From Guyparkeria sp. WRN-7 (GTDB lineage: Bacteria > Pseudomonadota > Gammaproteobacteria > Halothiobacillales > Halothiobacillaceae), in NCBI RefSeq assembly GCF_001641825.1, contig NZ_LRFH01000017.1:1-64000 (forward strand): DNA of 64,000 bases. Reading direction: 5' to 3'. How positions within the stretch are numbered: position 1 is the stretch's first letter; every line of letters begins with the position of its first letter. Below are positions 55,380 to 64,000 of the stretch, piece after piece. A program made the translations under genes and the position numbers. The notes under the pieces were generated by a model. The model was given only the letters and a program-made list of their open reading frames with translations, was not told where the DNA came from and searched no databases.

Positions 55380-55406
55380 TCATCGGCCGGAGAGAGGCAT
55401 TCTTGA
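55380..55406 (-). promoter_or_regulatory. sigma-28-like promoter upstream of motA
   Basis: On the minus strand TCAAGAAT, 11 bases, GCCGATGA: 12 of 16 positions match the FliA consensus with exact spacing. It points at the motA-motB-HIT operon across a leader of about 80 bases and lies within the upstream region of tatD on the other strand. Confidence 0.6.
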
Positions 55407-55441
55407 TAGGGGCCCGGTTCGGATTGGAGGACGGAAACGCC

Positions 55442-56257
55442 ATGGAGTTGATCGATACCCATTGTCACCTGGAGGCAGCCGCCTTTCGTGACGATCTGGC
55501 CGCCGTGATCCAGCATGCCGTCGAGCACGGCGTTAATGGCATGGTCGCCGTGGGCGTCTCCCCGGCCGACTTTGCCGCTCAGCGTCGGGCGGTGACCGGG
55601 GCGCGTCGGGAGGGGCTTTCGGCCTGGGCGGCGTTCGGCACGCACCCGTGGTGGGCAGAGCGCGTGGACGCGAATGCGGCGATCTCGGCGCTTGAGGCCT
55701 CATGGGGCGATGATGAGCGCCCGGTGGCTGTTGGCGAGATCGGTCTGGACTTCGCGCGCGACGACATTGATGCCGAACGGCAGAACGCGTTGTTTACCGC
55801 CCAGCTCGACTGGGCGGCCGAGCGGGACCTGCCCGTGATCCTCCACGAGCGCAAATCCGCCGACCGGTTGCTGTACTGGCTCCGGCGACGGCAACACGCC
55901 GGTGGGGTGGTGCATGGCTTCACCGGGTCGCGTCAGCAGGCTGAGCAGTTCATCGAACAGGGGTTATTCATTGGTGTGGGCGGGGCGATCACGCATCCCG
56001 GCGCACACCGCATGCATCGGATGATGCGAGAACTGCCGCTCGAGGCGCTGGTGCTGGAGACCGATGCGCCCAATCAGCCCGGTCACGCCCACCGAGGCGA
56101 GTGCAATATGCCCGGTTACCTGCCCGAGAACCTGAGCGCGCTGGCCTCTCTGCGCGGTCTGGACAGGGACGAACTGGGCGAAACGATTGAGCGCAATGTC
56201 GAGCGGCTGTTCAAGGGTCGACTTCGCTACAATGCCGTCGACCGACCATTCACTTAA
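55442..56257 (+). CDS. TatD family metal-dependent deoxyribonuclease
   Basis: A 271-residue TIM-barrel hydrolase. Metal and active-site motifs are DTHCHLE at the start, GEIGLDF, ILHERKS, HGFTGS and LETDAP. TatD-type enzymes are 3'-5' exonucleases acting on damaged or apurinic DNA; this one may be the YjjV/YcfH/TatD branch, which cannot be separated here. GGAGG is 11 bases upstream of the start. It is followed 15 bases later by tcdA on the same strand. Confidence 0.9.
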   Translation: MELIDTHCHLEAAAFRDDLAAVIQHAVEHGVNGMVAVGVSPADFAAQRRAVTGARREGLSAWAAFGTHPWWAERVDANAAISALEASWGDDERPVAVGEIGLDFARDDIDAERQNALFTAQLDWAAERDLPVILHERKSADRLLYWLRRRQHAGGVVHGFTGSRQQAEQFIEQGLFIGVGGAITHPGAHRMHRMMRELPLEALVLETDAPNQPGHAHRGECNMPGYLPENLSALASLRGLDRDELGETIERNVERLFKGRLRYNAVDRPFT

Positions 56258-56272
56258 TCGGACCGAGATCGC

Positions 56273-57010
56273 GTGACTGCCATCAATCCCGTCGACGAAC
56301 GAACCGAACTGCTCATCGGAGACGAGGGCATTCAACGACTCAGACAAGCCACGGTGCTCGTGGCCGGGCTGGGCGGTGTCGGCGGGGCGGCCGCCGAGTC
56401 GCTGGCGCGCGCCGGGGTGGGGCGGTTGATCCTGCTCGACCATGACACCTTCGCCGCCTCGAACCTCAATCGCCAGCTGCTGTCGACCGGCGACGTGCTC
56501 GGGCGCGGCAAGGCGGAGGTGGCGGTCGAGCGCCTCGCCTCGATCCGCGACGACATCGAGCTGGTCGCCAGCCCGGAATTCCTCGATGTCTCGGGGGTGG
56601 AGGGATTTCTCGAGCGACACCAGCCGCAATTCGTCGCCGACTGCATCGACTCGATCGCCGTCAAGGCGCGTCTGCTGGCTGTTGCTCGCGAGCAGGGTCG
56701 CGGCACGTTCACCGCGCTCGGGGCCGGCAATCGCATCGACCCGCGCAAGATGCACGTCGGTCGGCTCGATCGGGTACACGGCTGTGGTCTGGGTGCGGTA
56801 TTGCGCCGCAAGCTGAGGAAGGCGGGCGCGCCTGTCGATTTTCCGGTGGTCTACTCGAGCGAGCCGCCGCGCAAGCCTGCCCCGCACCAGCCGACCGAGG
56901 ACGGCAGCCAGCCACGCGCCGTCAACGGCACCATCAGCTACCTGCCCAACCTGTTCGGTCACATGGTGGCCGGCGAGATCATCCGCCGACTGCTCGAGGG
57001 CGATGCCTAA
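56273..57010 (+). CDS. tcdA: tRNA threonylcarbamoyladenosine dehydratase
   Basis: A 245-residue E1-like (ThiF/MoeB-fold) enzyme. The nucleotide-binding region is VAGLGGVGGAAAESLARAG, with LLDHDTFAASNLNRQL and the conserved CIDSIAVKARLLAVA. TcdA (CsdL) dehydrates t6A37 in tRNA to its cyclic form, ct6A, with ATP. The start is GTG at 56273. It is probably co-transcribed with tatD. Confidence 0.9.
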   Translation: MTAINPVDERTELLIGDEGIQRLRQATVLVAGLGGVGGAAAESLARAGVGRLILLDHDTFAASNLNRQLLSTGDVLGRGKAEVAVERLASIRDDIELVASPEFLDVSGVEGFLERHQPQFVADCIDSIAVKARLLAVAREQGRGTFTALGAGNRIDPRKMHVGRLDRVHGCGLGAVLRRKLRKAGAPVDFPVVYSSEPPRKPAPHQPTEDGSQPRAVNGTISYLPNLFGHMVAGEIIRRLLEGDA

Positions 57011-57339
57011 GGCCGGGCCCTCGCCCCTTCCCCGGGGCATCTGCCGGCAGTAGCGGTCCGCACAGAGCGACCGATCCCCCAGGCCTCGCACGGCCTTGAT
57101 GCCCCGCGTCCGCGCGGCGCGCTCCTCGCTTCCCAATTGATACCACTTCGTGCCGCGCATGCACCGGCATGAGCCTCCTCTTCAAAAGCAGGGTTCCCCT
57201 GACTTGTCCGCCGGCGTCGACTTGTCCCGCCTGACAACACTGGCGATATCCGCCCGAGATGGTGCGACGCGGCCTTGTGCCCCGGCACAGGCCACCCCCG
57301 TTGGCGTGGTAATGCACCAGTGCGGTGCGCCGCGGAGAG

Positions 57340-57356
57340 GCGTTTGTGACAAACGC
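57340..57356. promoter_or_regulatory. palindrome, activator or operator candidate
   Basis: GCGTTTG-TGA-CAAACGC is a perfect 7+3+7 inverted repeat about 70 bases before the sigma-54 -24 element, the region where an enhancer-binding activator could bind. Confidence 0.4.
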
Positions 57357-57408
57357 ACTTGGGTGGTGCGTATTCGGTCCGAAATGTCGCTATGGCGCGC
57401 TTTTGCGC

Positions 57409-57423
57409 TGGCTTGGTTCTTGC
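57409..57423 (+). promoter_or_regulatory. sigma-54 (RpoN) promoter of the chemoreceptor gene
   Basis: TGGCTTG, four bases, TTGC against the consensus TGGCACG-N4-TTGCA. The invariant GG and GC are exactly ten bases apart. The predicted start of transcription is about 25 bases before the ATG. Confidence 0.6.
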
Positions 57424-57461
57424 CTAAAGGGGGCGCCTTTACACCGGAACCTAGCAAACGT

Positions 57462-59606
57462 ATGCATCTCAAAAGTCACTCGATGAATCTCTCTTCTGCC
57501 GAACGTCGCTGGCTGCCGTGGTTCGGCGGAACCGGCAAGCTGGCCATGGGCTGGTCCTGCTTTCTCAACCGCAAGATGTATCCGGCGGTCGAGCAGACGT
57601 TCGAGGGCGTTGCCGCGACGCGGAAAAAATTGCTGCAACTCTGGGCCCGGAACCAGTGGGATCATATGAGTGGACTGGCAGATACGGTGGCGGCGCGGTT
57701 TCCGGACATCACGCCCACCTTGCTGCAGGAAAAGCGCGATATCGCGCCGGACTTCTCCGAACTGTTCGTGATCGATCGTGACGGGGAAGTCGTTGCCTCC
57801 AGTCATAGCCACCGCCCCGGGGCGCACTCCCTGGACATGCGTGCCGTCACGGAGGGGCTCAAGGACCCGTTCCTGCACGGTCCCTACAGCGATCGGCGCA
57901 CGCTGGAGCTTGGCCCGTCGACCTCGCGCTTCCACGATGCGGTGACGCTGATGTTCTATCAGCCGATCGAGCGCGACGGCGAAGTGCTTGGCTGCGTCTG
58001 CGGCCGGGTGCCGAACGACGTGCTCGGCGACCTGATCCAGCGGGAGGCAGGCCACATCTATCCGGAATCGGGCGACAACTACCTGTTCATGGTCGAGTCG
58101 CGCTTTGACCCGACCATCCAGCCGGGAACGGCCCTGTCCCGGTCCCGCTTCGAGGACGATACCTTCGCTCACGGCGAGAACCTCAAGAGCGGCATCCATA
58201 CCAAGTTCGGCACCGTGCAGGTGCAGAACCACACCGAACTGGAGCTGCGATTCACCGACCCGGCCACCGGGCAGCTCCACCCGGGGGTGCGCGAGACCAT
58301 GCGCAAGGGCGAAAACCTCTTCATCACCTATCCCGGCTATTCCGACTACCGCCATATTCCGGTGATCGGCAAGGGAGTGACGTTTCAGCTGCCCGGTTCG
58401 CCGGATCGCTGGGGGATGATGTGCGAGGGGGATCTGGAGGAGGTCTACCGTCGCCGTTCGGTCAGTAACCGACTGATGCGACTCTATTTCGGCACCGTGC
58501 TGCTGACGGTCGGTACCACGGCCGGCGTGCGGCATCTGACCGATCTGTCGCCCTGGCTGATCGACGCGGTAGGTGCCGGCATGCTGCTCTTCGGTGCATG
58601 GCTGTTCCACCGGCTGGGCCCGGCGCGGTTGTCCGGACGTCTCAACGAGATGACCGAGGTGATTCGGACCATCGCCGAGGGCGAGGGCAACCTGCGCCAG
58701 CGGCTGGATACGGAACGCATGGCCGCCGACGAGACTGGCGACATGGGACGTTGGATCAACAGTTTCATCGACAATCTCGACGGTATTGTCGGCCAGGTGA
58801 TCGATGCCGCCGGCGAGGTGCGTCAGACCAACGAAGACATGCTCGAACGCAACAGCACGGTGCAGCGGACTTCCTCCACCGTGTCCGACGCCGCCTCCGA
58901 AATGCTGTCGCTGGTGGAGAGTCAGCTAGATGAAATCCAGCGTGCGGCCAGTACGGCCGAGCAGATGAAGCAGGCCATGGACCAGGTGGTGGCCGATGCC
59001 AAGGGTCAGTTCGAATCGGTTCGTGCCGGTACCCAGGCGATTCGCGACGTGGTGGACACCTCCGCCAAGACGGTGCACTCGCTCGACAGCCGTACCGTCG
59101 AGATCGGCAAGATCGTGCAGGTGATCACCGAGATCGCCGACCAGACCAACCTGCTGGCCCTGAATGCCGCGATCGAGGCAGCCCGGGCGGGCGAACACGG
59201 GCGTGGCTTCTCGGTGGTCGCGGACGAGGTTCGCAATCTCGCCGCGCGCACGGCCACCGCGACCCACGACATCCGCACGATGATCGAGGGCATTCAGCGG
59301 GAAACCCAGCAGGCCGTCGGCTTCATGGAAAACGGCGTCAAGGATGTCGACAAGAGCCTCAAGCTGGCCGAGGATGCCTCGTCGGACAACTCCGGGCTGC
59401 ACGACATCGTTCAGGAGATGTTCGGCATCATCAAGGAGATCGACGAAAGCGGACAACAGCACGGCAACACCGTGCGCAGCGTCGCGGATGTCACCACGGA
59501 CATGAACCAGGAGATCGGTGGGCTGAAGAACAGCTCCGAACTGGTCGGCCACACGGCCAACAAGCTGCACCAGCTGGTGGGGCAGTTCCAGGTCACGCAG
59601 CGCTGA
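57462..59606 (+). CDS. methyl-accepting chemotaxis protein
   Basis: A protein of about 714 residues. The N-terminal 300 residues form a sensor region with [20 protein letters not shown] and [19 protein letters not shown], of Cache type. Two membrane segments follow near [16 protein letters not shown] and [22 protein letters not shown]-like linker and the signalling hairpin [21 protein letters not shown] come next. The N-terminus has no classical first TM, so the sensor may lie in the cytoplasm, with both hydrophobic stretches forming one hairpin. ATG at 57462 or 57483 may be used; neither has a strong ribosome site. It converges with pyrC'. Confidence 0.88.
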   Translation: MHLKSHSMNLSSAERRWLPWFGGTGKLAMGWSCFLNRKMYPAVEQTFEGVAATRKKLLQLWARNQWDHMSGLADTVAARFPDITPTLLQEKRDIAPDFSELFVIDRDGEVVASSHSHRPGAHSLDMRAVTEGLKDPFLHGPYSDRRTLELGPSTSRFHDAVTLMFYQPIERDGEVLGCVCGRVPNDVLGDLIQREAGHIYPESGDNYLFMVESRFDPTIQPGTALSRSRFEDDTFAHGENLKSGIHTKFGTVQVQNHTELELRFTDPATGQLHPGVRETMRKGENLFITYPGYSDYRHIPVIGKGVTFQLPGSPDRWGMMCEGDLEEVYRRRSVSNRLMRLYFGTVLLTVGTTAGVRHLTDLSPWLIDAVGAGMLLFGAWLFHRLGPARLSGRLNEMTEVIRTIAEGEGNLRQRLDTERMAADETGDMGRWINSFIDNLDGIVGQVIDAAGEVRQTNEDMLERNSTVQRTSSTVSDAASEMLSLVESQLDEIQRAASTAEQMKQAMDQVVADAKGQFESVRAGTQAIRDVVDTSAKTVHSLDSRTVEIGKIVQVITEIADQTNLLALNAAIEAARAGEHGRGFSVVADEVRNLAARTATATHDIRTMIEGIQRETQQAVGFMENGVKDVDKSLKLAEDASSDNSGLHDIVQEMFGIIKEIDESGQQHGNTVRSVADVTTDMNQEIGGLKNSSELVGHTANKLHQLVGQFQVTQR

Positions 59607-59661
59607 GAGGAGGGGAGCGCGGTGATTGCGCCGCGCGGGTGATCGGGGCGTCGTCGCTGGT

Positions 59662-59682
59662 GGCGTAACTCCCGGTTACGCC
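59662..59682 (-). other. hairpin overlapping the pyrC' stop codon
   Basis: GGCGTAAC-TCCCG-GTTACGCC is a perfect 8-bp stem, and the pyrC' stop codon (59676-59678) lies in one arm. No T-run follows, so it may stabilise the 3' end or act as a weak terminator. Confidence 0.45.
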
Positions 59683-61046
59683 TCGCGCTGGAACACCCGT
59701 CGGCCATTGACCCAGGTCGCCTCGACGCGGTGCGCGAAGTCCCAGCCGACGAACGGCGTGTTGTCACCGGCACTCGCCATGCCGGACGAGTCCAGGCTCC
59801 ACATCGCATCCGGGTCGACCAGCGCGAGGTCCGCTCGCTGGCCGATGGCGATCGAGCCGGCGTCGCTCAGGCCGAACAGTGCCGCCGGACGGGTTGCCAG
59901 CGCATCGATCGCGCGGTCGAATCCGATCACGTCTTCCTCGACCAGTTTCAGTGCCAGCGGCAGGAGGGTCTCGAGGCCCGAGATTCCGGGGTCCGTCTCC
60001 GGGAAGGGGGCGAGCTTGGCGTCGGGCTCGTGTGGCTGGTGATCGGAGACCACGGTGTCGATCAGTCCCTCGGCCAGCCCGCGCCGCAGCGCATCGCGAT
60101 CGCGCATGGTGCGCAGCGGCGGGATCACGTGGGCATTGGGATCGAGCGCATCGGTGTCCATCTCGGTCAGCCAGAGATGGTGGGCGGATACGCCGGCGGT
60201 GATCGGCAGCCCGTCGGCCTTGGCGCGCTCGATCAGCTTCAGCGCGGCTGCCGAGGAGAGCATGGGCACATGCACCCGAGCGCCCGTCTCGCTGATCATG
60301 GCGATCAGTTGGGACAGGGGTGCGGTTTCGGCCGAGACCGGCAGGCCCGGCAGCCCGAGCCGGGTCGCCACGGCACCGTCGTGGGCGCAGCCGCGTGCAG
60401 CCAGCGATGGATCCATCGGCTGGAGCAGTACCTGAAGATCGAAGGTGGCGGCATATTCCAGGGCGCGGCGCATCAGGCGCAGGTCGTGGAAGGGGTAGTG
60501 TGCGTTGGAAATCGCCACGCAACCGCCTGCGTCGAGGGCGGCCATCTCGGCGAGCAGCTCGCCCTCGAGCTGCTGGGTCATCGCGCCGATCGCGACCACG
60601 CGCGCGCGGCCGGCCAACTGCGCGCGCCGCTTGATGTAGCGGGCAACGGCGACGGTATCGAGTACCGGTGAGGTGTCAGGCGGCATCACCAGGGTGGTCA
60701 CTCCGCCGGCGACGGCCGCCGCGCTCTCGGTGGCGATGGTGGCCTTGTGCTCCAGGCCCGGTTCGCGCAGCCGCGCCCAGCCGTCGATAACCCCGGGGAT
60801 CAGCCAGTGGCCTTCGGCGCAGAGGTGTTCGGCGGTATCGCGCGGCCAGTCGCCCGGCGCCTCGCCGATGCCGACGATGCGCCCATTGGAGAGGTAGATG
60901 TCGTCGGTGGTGTCGAGCGCGTTGGACGGATCGCGCAGGCGCGCACCGCGGATCACCCAGTGGTCGCAGTCGATGCCCGGGCGGCAGCCTTCCGGGTGGC
61001 GGACCGGGTCGTAGTCCAGGCCGAGGTTTTCCGGTGCGTCCTTCAT
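59676..61046 (-). CDS. pyrC': PyrC'-type dihydroorotase homologue, non-catalytic, partner of PyrB
   Basis: A 456-residue amidohydrolase-fold protein. The region that normally gives the metal-binding His-x-His reads [14 protein letters not shown], with Trp-Ala-Arg instead. The later motifs [17 protein letters not shown] and SDHQPHEPD remain recognisable. This loss is known in the PyrC' of pseudomonads, which does not act as a dihydroorotase but is required to assemble aspartate carbamoyltransferase. The start ATG overlaps the pyrB stop (ATGA), fitting a joint complex. A separate catalytic PyrC must be encoded elsewhere. Confidence 0.9.
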   Translation of the reverse strand: MKDAPENLGLDYDPVRHPEGCRPGIDCDHWVIRGARLRDPSNALDTTDDIYLSNGRIVGIGEAPGDWPRDTAEHLCAEGHWLIPGVIDGWARLREPGLEHKATIATESAAAVAGGVTTLVMPPDTSPVLDTVAVARYIKRRAQLAGRARVVAIGAMTQQLEGELLAEMAALDAGGCVAISNAHYPFHDLRLMRRALEYAATFDLQVLLQPMDPSLAARGCAHDGAVATRLGLPGLPVSAETAPLSQLIAMISETGARVHVPMLSSAAALKLIERAKADGLPITAGVSAHHLWLTEMDTDALDPNAHVIPPLRTMRDRDALRRGLAEGLIDTVVSDHQPHEPDAKLAPFPETDPGISGLETLLPLALKLVEEDVIGFDRAIDALATRPAALFGLSDAGSIAIGQRADLALVDPDAMWSLDSSGMASAGDNTPFVGWDFAHRVEATWVNGRRVFQREA

Positions 61047-62056
61047 GTGTTGTCTCCCCGGTTGGCGCTCATGCACAGGCTCATCACCGCCATGCGCACC
61101 CCGATGCCGTTGGATACCTGTTCGAGGATCACCGATTGCGGTCCATCGGCGACCGAGGACTCGATCTCGACGCCGCGATTCGCCGGCCCCGGGTGCATGA
61201 CAATCGCGTCATCCTTCGCCCAGGCGAGTTTCTCCTCCGTCAGGCCGTAAAGGCGGTAGAACTCCTCTTCGCTCGGCAGCAGGCCGGACTCCATCCGCTC
61301 GCGCTGCAGGCGCAGCATGATGATCACGTCGACATCGCGCAGGCCCTCGCGCATGTCGTGGAACACCCGCACGCCGAGCTTCTCGACGTCGGTGGGGATC
61401 AGGGTGCGCGGCGCGATCACGCGCAGTTCGCCGACATTGAGCGAGTTGAGCACATGCATCTGCGAGCGGGCGACCCGCGAGTGGCGGATGTCGCCGACGA
61501 TCGCCACGCGCAACGGGGTGAAGTCGCCCTTGTGGCGGCGGATGGTGAAGGCGTCGAGCAGCGCCTGGGTCGGATGCGAGTGCCAGCCGTCGCCGGCATT
61601 GAGTACCGAGACGTGCGGGGCGACGTGGCGGGCGATGAAGTGCGCGGCACCGGATTGTTCGTGGCGGACGACGAACATGTCCGCCTGCATCGCCTCGATG
61701 TTGCGCAGGGTGTCGAGCAGGCTCTCGCCCTTCTTGGTGGCCGATGTGGCGAGATTGAGGTTGAGCACGTCGGCCGACAGGCGCTTGGCCGCGAGCTCGA
61801 AGGTGGTCCGCGTGCGAGTCGAGGATTCGAAGAACAGGTTCACCACCGTCCGTCCACGCAGCAGCGGCACCTTCTTGATCTCGCGGTCGGTGACCGAAAC
61901 GAACCCCTCGGCGGTATCGAGGATGCGCGTGATCCACTGAGGGCCTAGGCCCTCGATGGTGAGCAGATGGCGCAGGTGGCCCTGTTCGTCGAACTGGATC
62001 GCCCAGGGGTCCGGGGCGAACTTGGGGATCTTGGGGCGGACGAATTTCACGGCCAT
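61043..62056 (-). CDS. pyrB: aspartate carbamoyltransferase catalytic subunit
   Basis: A 337-residue transcarbamylase joining carbamoyl phosphate and aspartate in pyrimidine synthesis. The carbamoyl-phosphate loop reads [11 protein letters not shown], with [10 protein letters not shown] and [11 protein letters not shown] as further signatures. The length with an N-terminal extension is that of the class A enzyme found with pyrC', not the E. coli pyrBI type; no pyrI is present. It lies five bases downstream of pyrR and overlaps pyrC'. Confidence 0.95.
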   Translation of the reverse strand: MAVKFVRPKIPKFAPDPWAIQFDEQGHLRHLLTIEGLGPQWITRILDTAEGFVSVTDREIKKVPLLRGRTVVNLFFESSTRTRTTFELAAKRLSADVLNLNLATSATKKGESLLDTLRNIEAMQADMFVVRHEQSGAAHFIARHVAPHVSVLNAGDGWHSHPTQALLDAFTIRRHKGDFTPLRVAIVGDIRHSRVARSQMHVLNSLNVGELRVIAPRTLIPTDVEKLGVRVFHDMREGLRDVDVIIMLRLQRERMESGLLPSEEEFYRLYGLTEEKLAWAKDDAIVMHPGPANRGVEIESSVADGPQSVILEQVSNGIGVRMAVMSLCMSANRGDNT

Positions 62057-62061
62057 GGTGC

Positions 62062-62583
62062 TCAGCTCTCCTTGCTCGAAACCAGACAGGCGGTGATCGG
62101 ATCCGGCCCGTCGACGTGAATCTGTTCGTCGGGACCGAGCGTGACTTCCTGGCCCGCCCAGTCGGCGCAGATCGGCAGTTCGCGTCCGTCGCGCTGGTAG
62201 AGCACGGCGAGAGCGATCCGGCGCGGTCGGCCGTAGTCGAACAGCTCGTTCATCGCCGCGCGCACGGTGCGCCCGGTGAACAGCACGTCGTCGACCAGGA
62301 TGATATCGCGTCCGTCGACGTCGACCGACAGGTCGGACGGACTGACCTGCGGATGCAGGCCGAGGGTATGGAAATCATCACGATAGAACGTGATGTTGAG
62401 GCGACCCAGCGGGTCGCGGCATTCGAGTGCGCGGTGCAGGGCGTCGGCCACCCAGACGCCGCCGGTATGAATGCCGACGATCAGCGGATCGGCGAATTCG
62501 CCGCGTCGCTGCGAGTCGCGGATCTGGGCCTCGAGTCGGTCGATGGCCTCGTTCACCGGCAGCAGGCGATCGGTTGGTGTCAT
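62062..62583 (-). CDS. pyrR: bifunctional PyrR (pyr regulator / uracil phosphoribosyltransferase)
   Basis: A 173-residue phosphoribosyltransferase-fold protein. The PRPP-binding site reads [18 protein letters not shown]. PyrR in Bacillus binds pyr mRNA to cause attenuation; in pseudomonads the homologue regulates pyr genes in a related way. No attenuator hairpin is apparent in the 40-base gap upstream. It is between ruvX and pyrB in one operon. Confidence 0.93.
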   Translation of the reverse strand: MTPTDRLLPVNEAIDRLEAQIRDSQRRGEFADPLIVGIHTGGVWVADALHRALECRDPLGRLNITFYRDDFHTLGLHPQVSPSDLSVDVDGRDIILVDDVLFTGRTVRAAMNELFDYGRPRRIALAVLYQRDGRELPICADWAGQEVTLGPDEQIHVDGPDPITACLVSSKES

Positions 62584-62623
62584 CGGAGCGGGGTCCCGGT
62601 CAGGTGGTTGGCGGCGAATTGTA

Positions 62624-63139
62624 TCAATCTCGTCCGGTCGCGGCAGTGCCGACGAGGTTCTTCGTGACCTCGGTCTTGGTCACGTCCTCGATTGGACGGG
62701 GTCGGTCCTGGCTGAAAAAGCCGTCGAGGATCACGGCGGCGGCCATGGCGTCGATTCGCCCTTCGTCGCGTGCGATCGCCCGTTTTCCGAGTCGTTCGGC
62801 CGCCTGTTCGGAGCTCAGCCGCTCGTCGATCACGTAGACCGGCAGGCCACTGCGCACCCGCAGCCGGTTGCCGAAGCGCCGGATGGCGGCAGCCTGCGGG
62901 TAGCAGCGGCCGGCATCGTCGATCGGCCAGCCCAGCACCAGGGCATCCGGCTGCCACTCGGCGACCAGTGTCTCGATCGCGTCCCAGTCGATCTGGTCGG
63001 CGTTGCGGTTGTGCAGGGTGGTCAGCGGGCGGCCGCTGCCGATGCGCCGGTCGCCCACGGCGATGCCGATGCGCCACTCGCCGTAGTCGAAGCCCAGGGC
63101 CAGGCAGGGGGCTTGGCTCTGGGGCGCCGTGTCGGTCAT
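62624..63139 (-). CDS. ruvX: RuvX/YqgF family putative pre-16S rRNA nuclease
   Basis: A 171-residue RNase H-fold protein, starting MTDTAP. Features are LGFDYGEWRIGIAVGD with the first catalytic Asp, LVLGWPID, VIDERLSSEQAAERL and RIDAMAAAVIL with the last Asp. The family processes the 5' end of 16S rRNA and was earlier thought to resolve Holliday junctions. The ATG shares one base with the yqgE stop (TGATG), so translation is coupled; the longer open frame upstream is a shadow of yqgE. Confidence 0.92.
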   Translation of the reverse strand: MTDTAPQSQAPCLALGFDYGEWRIGIAVGDRRIGSGRPLTTLHNRNADQIDWDAIETLVAEWQPDALVLGWPIDDAGRCYPQAAAIRRFGNRLRVRSGLPVYVIDERLSSEQAAERLGKRAIARDEGRIDAMAAAVILDGFFSQDRPRPIEDVTKTEVTKNLVGTAATGRD

Positions 63140-63702
63140 CAGGCGTGTCCGGCTTCGCCGGAGAGCAGGTTGATGTCGATGCCGAGCTCCTCGGCGGCCG
63201 TGGTCCATCGCTGCTCGACCGGCTGCTGGAACAGGATTTCCTCGGTCGCCTCGACGTTGAGCCAGCTGTTCTCCGCCATTTCGCGGTCCATCTGCTCGCG
63301 GCTCCAGCCGGAGTAACCGAGAGCGACGATGACGTTCTGCGGTCCCGCGCCGTCGGCCAGGGCCTGGAGGATGTCCTTGGAGGTGGTCAGGCCGATGCGG
63401 TCGGTGACCTCCAGCGTGGAATCCCACCCCCCGTGCGGGGCGTGCAGCACGAAGCCGCGCTCCAGGTCGATCGGTCCTCCCATGTAGACCGGCCGCGCTC
63501 GGATCTCCGGGTCGGTGCAGGTGATCTGCATGTGGTCGAGGATGTCGCCCAGGTCGAGTTCGAGCGGTCGGTTGATGGTGATGCCCATCACGCCGTCCTC
63601 GTTGTCCTCGCAGATGTACGTCACGCTCCGGCTGAAGTTGGGATCCTCCAGGTTGGGCATGGCGATCAGGAGCTGGTTGGTCAGCGAGCTGTGTTCTTGC
63701 AT
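63139..63702 (-). CDS. yqgE: YqgE/AlgH family protein
   Basis: A 187-residue protein, the usual length, starting MQEHSSLTNQLLIAMP. Conserved features are DPNFSRSVTYICED, GVMGITINRPL, VYMGGPIDLERGFVLH and LGYSGWSREQMDREM. It is a cytoplasmic protein of uncertain role, once linked to alginate regulation in Pseudomonas. It heads the yqgE-ruvX-pyrR-pyrB-pyrC' run. Confidence 0.94.
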   Translation of the reverse strand: MQEHSSLTNQLLIAMPNLEDPNFSRSVTYICEDNEDGVMGITINRPLELDLGDILDHMQITCTDPEIRARPVYMGGPIDLERGFVLHAPHGGWDSTLEVTDRIGLTTSKDILQALADGAGPQNVIVALGYSGWSREQMDREMAENSWLNVEATEEILFQQPVEQRWTTAAEELGIDINLLSGEAGHA

Positions 63703-63763
63703 GGTCTTCCCAGTATTGATGGCGGGCAGACGGCCTTCAAGCCTCGCCGGGCCTCGGGGCATG

Positions 63764-64000
63764 TCAGCCACGCGGGCCACGGCGCCGATTCGGCCCGGCG
63801 CCGGCCTTGCGGCGAGAGCGGGCCGGCTTGACGGTGGTTTCGCGCTTGAGCGAGTGACCCTTCGGCGCCTCGCGCTGTTTTCGTCCTCGAGCCGGGCGTT
63901 TGGAGTCGCGGACCGATTTGCCGGCCTTGAACGGCTTGTGGGCGCGACGGGCCTCGTGGCGGCCGAGGGTCTTGTGTCGGGTTTCCGGCTTGAGGCCGAC
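63764..64000 (-). CDS. C-terminal end of a very basic protein (5' beyond window)
   Basis: The minus strand is open to the window edge and ends at a TGA at 63766-63764, giving at least 78 residues (about 40% Lys and Arg) with short segments such as KTLGRHEARRAHKPFKAGK and ending NRRRGPRG. This looks like the disordered RNA-binding tail of a helicase or pseudouridine synthase, but the body is missing, so no function can be named. It lies 61 bases upstream of the yqgE start on the same strand. Confidence 0.5.
   Translation of the reverse strand, partial: VGLKPETRHKTLGRHEARRAHKPFKAGKSVRDSKRPARGRKQREAPKGHSLKRETTVKPARSRRKAGAGPNRRRGPRG

Larger units (their letters stand above)
57011..57461 (+). other. 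long regulatory intergenic region upstream of a chemoreceptor gene
   Basis: The 450 bases hold an operator-like palindrome at 57340-57356, TTCGG-T-CCGAA at about 57373-57383, a sigma-54 -24/-12 site at 57409-57423 and a TAAAGG-(5)-CCTTTA repeat at 57425-57441. No gene is supported. Confidence 0.55.

Noticed and set aside
57425-57450. sigma-28 promoter starting at TAAAGG
   Set aside because: No acceptable GCCGATAA at the right spacing (best about 4 of 8); the sigma-54 pattern next to it is better.

Overview
The window is about 64 kb of GC-rich, gene-dense chromosome from a gammaproteobacterium. The class rests on several marks: a fabA-fabB pair, dusB followed by fis, a fused rlmKL methyltransferase, and the yqgE-ruvX-pyrR-pyrB-pyrC' order known from Pseudomonas. 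A small exported SoxXA-binding (SoxK-like) protein and a c'-type cytochrome suggest a sulfur-oxidising, possibly halophilic lineage of the Halothiobacillus/Guyparkeria or Ectothiorhodospiraceae kind. That genus-level guess is inference only. I saw no IS element, prophage, integron or CRISPR array. The window is mostly core chromosome with a few accessory points.

Layout. 1-2.6 kb: end of a surface-polysaccharide cluster (nucleotide-sugar dehydratase, O-antigen ligase). 2.6-8 kb: Mn-type superoxide dismutase behind tandem hairpins, a FadL-type porin, an FAH-family hydrolase, a beta-CASP nuclease and tRNA-Leu(CAA). 8-20.4 kb: DUF3301 and DUF3024 proteins, DeaD helicase, MscS channel, Grx4 glutaredoxin, a response-regulator diguanylate cyclase, an asparagine-synthetase-family amidotransferase, YgjP, a TerB-like protein, and a chemoreceptor behind a strong sigma-28 promoter. 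20.5-28.6 kb: a broken lipoprotein gene, uup, tadA, guaA and guaB (with a sigma-70 promoter), the SoxK-like gene and xseA. 28.6-36.9 kb: a substrate-binding lipoprotein translationally coupled to a PAS-GGDEF-EAL protein, an NlpC/P60 lipoprotein, rlmKL and two uncharacterised exported proteins.

37-47.4 kb: an orphan YejF-like ABC ATPase, fabB-fabA, a cytochrome c', DUF423 and PA3496-family small proteins, then the overlapping run thrB-dctQ-dctM-dusB-fis, and a LOG-family gene. 47.6-57 kb: polA, a second GGDEF-EAL protein, a HIT protein, a motA-motB pair, tatD and tcdA. 57-64 kb: a chemoreceptor behind a sigma-54-like promoter, the convergent pyr operon with yqgE and ruvX, and the 3' end of a very basic protein.

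Two themes recur. One is motility and c-di-GMP control: two chemoreceptors, a stator pair, a diguanylate cyclase and two GGDEF-EAL proteins, with flagellar-type (sigma-28 and possibly sigma-54) promoters scattered outside any flagellar cluster. The other is nucleotide metabolism: guaBA, and pyrR-pyrB-pyrC' with a non-catalytic dihydroorotase homologue. The most interesting local arrangements are the binding-protein/GGDEF-EAL pair, which resembles NspS-MbaA of Vibrio in architecture, the TRAP permease lacking a binding protein inside a housekeeping operon, and the twice-frameshifted small lipoprotein.
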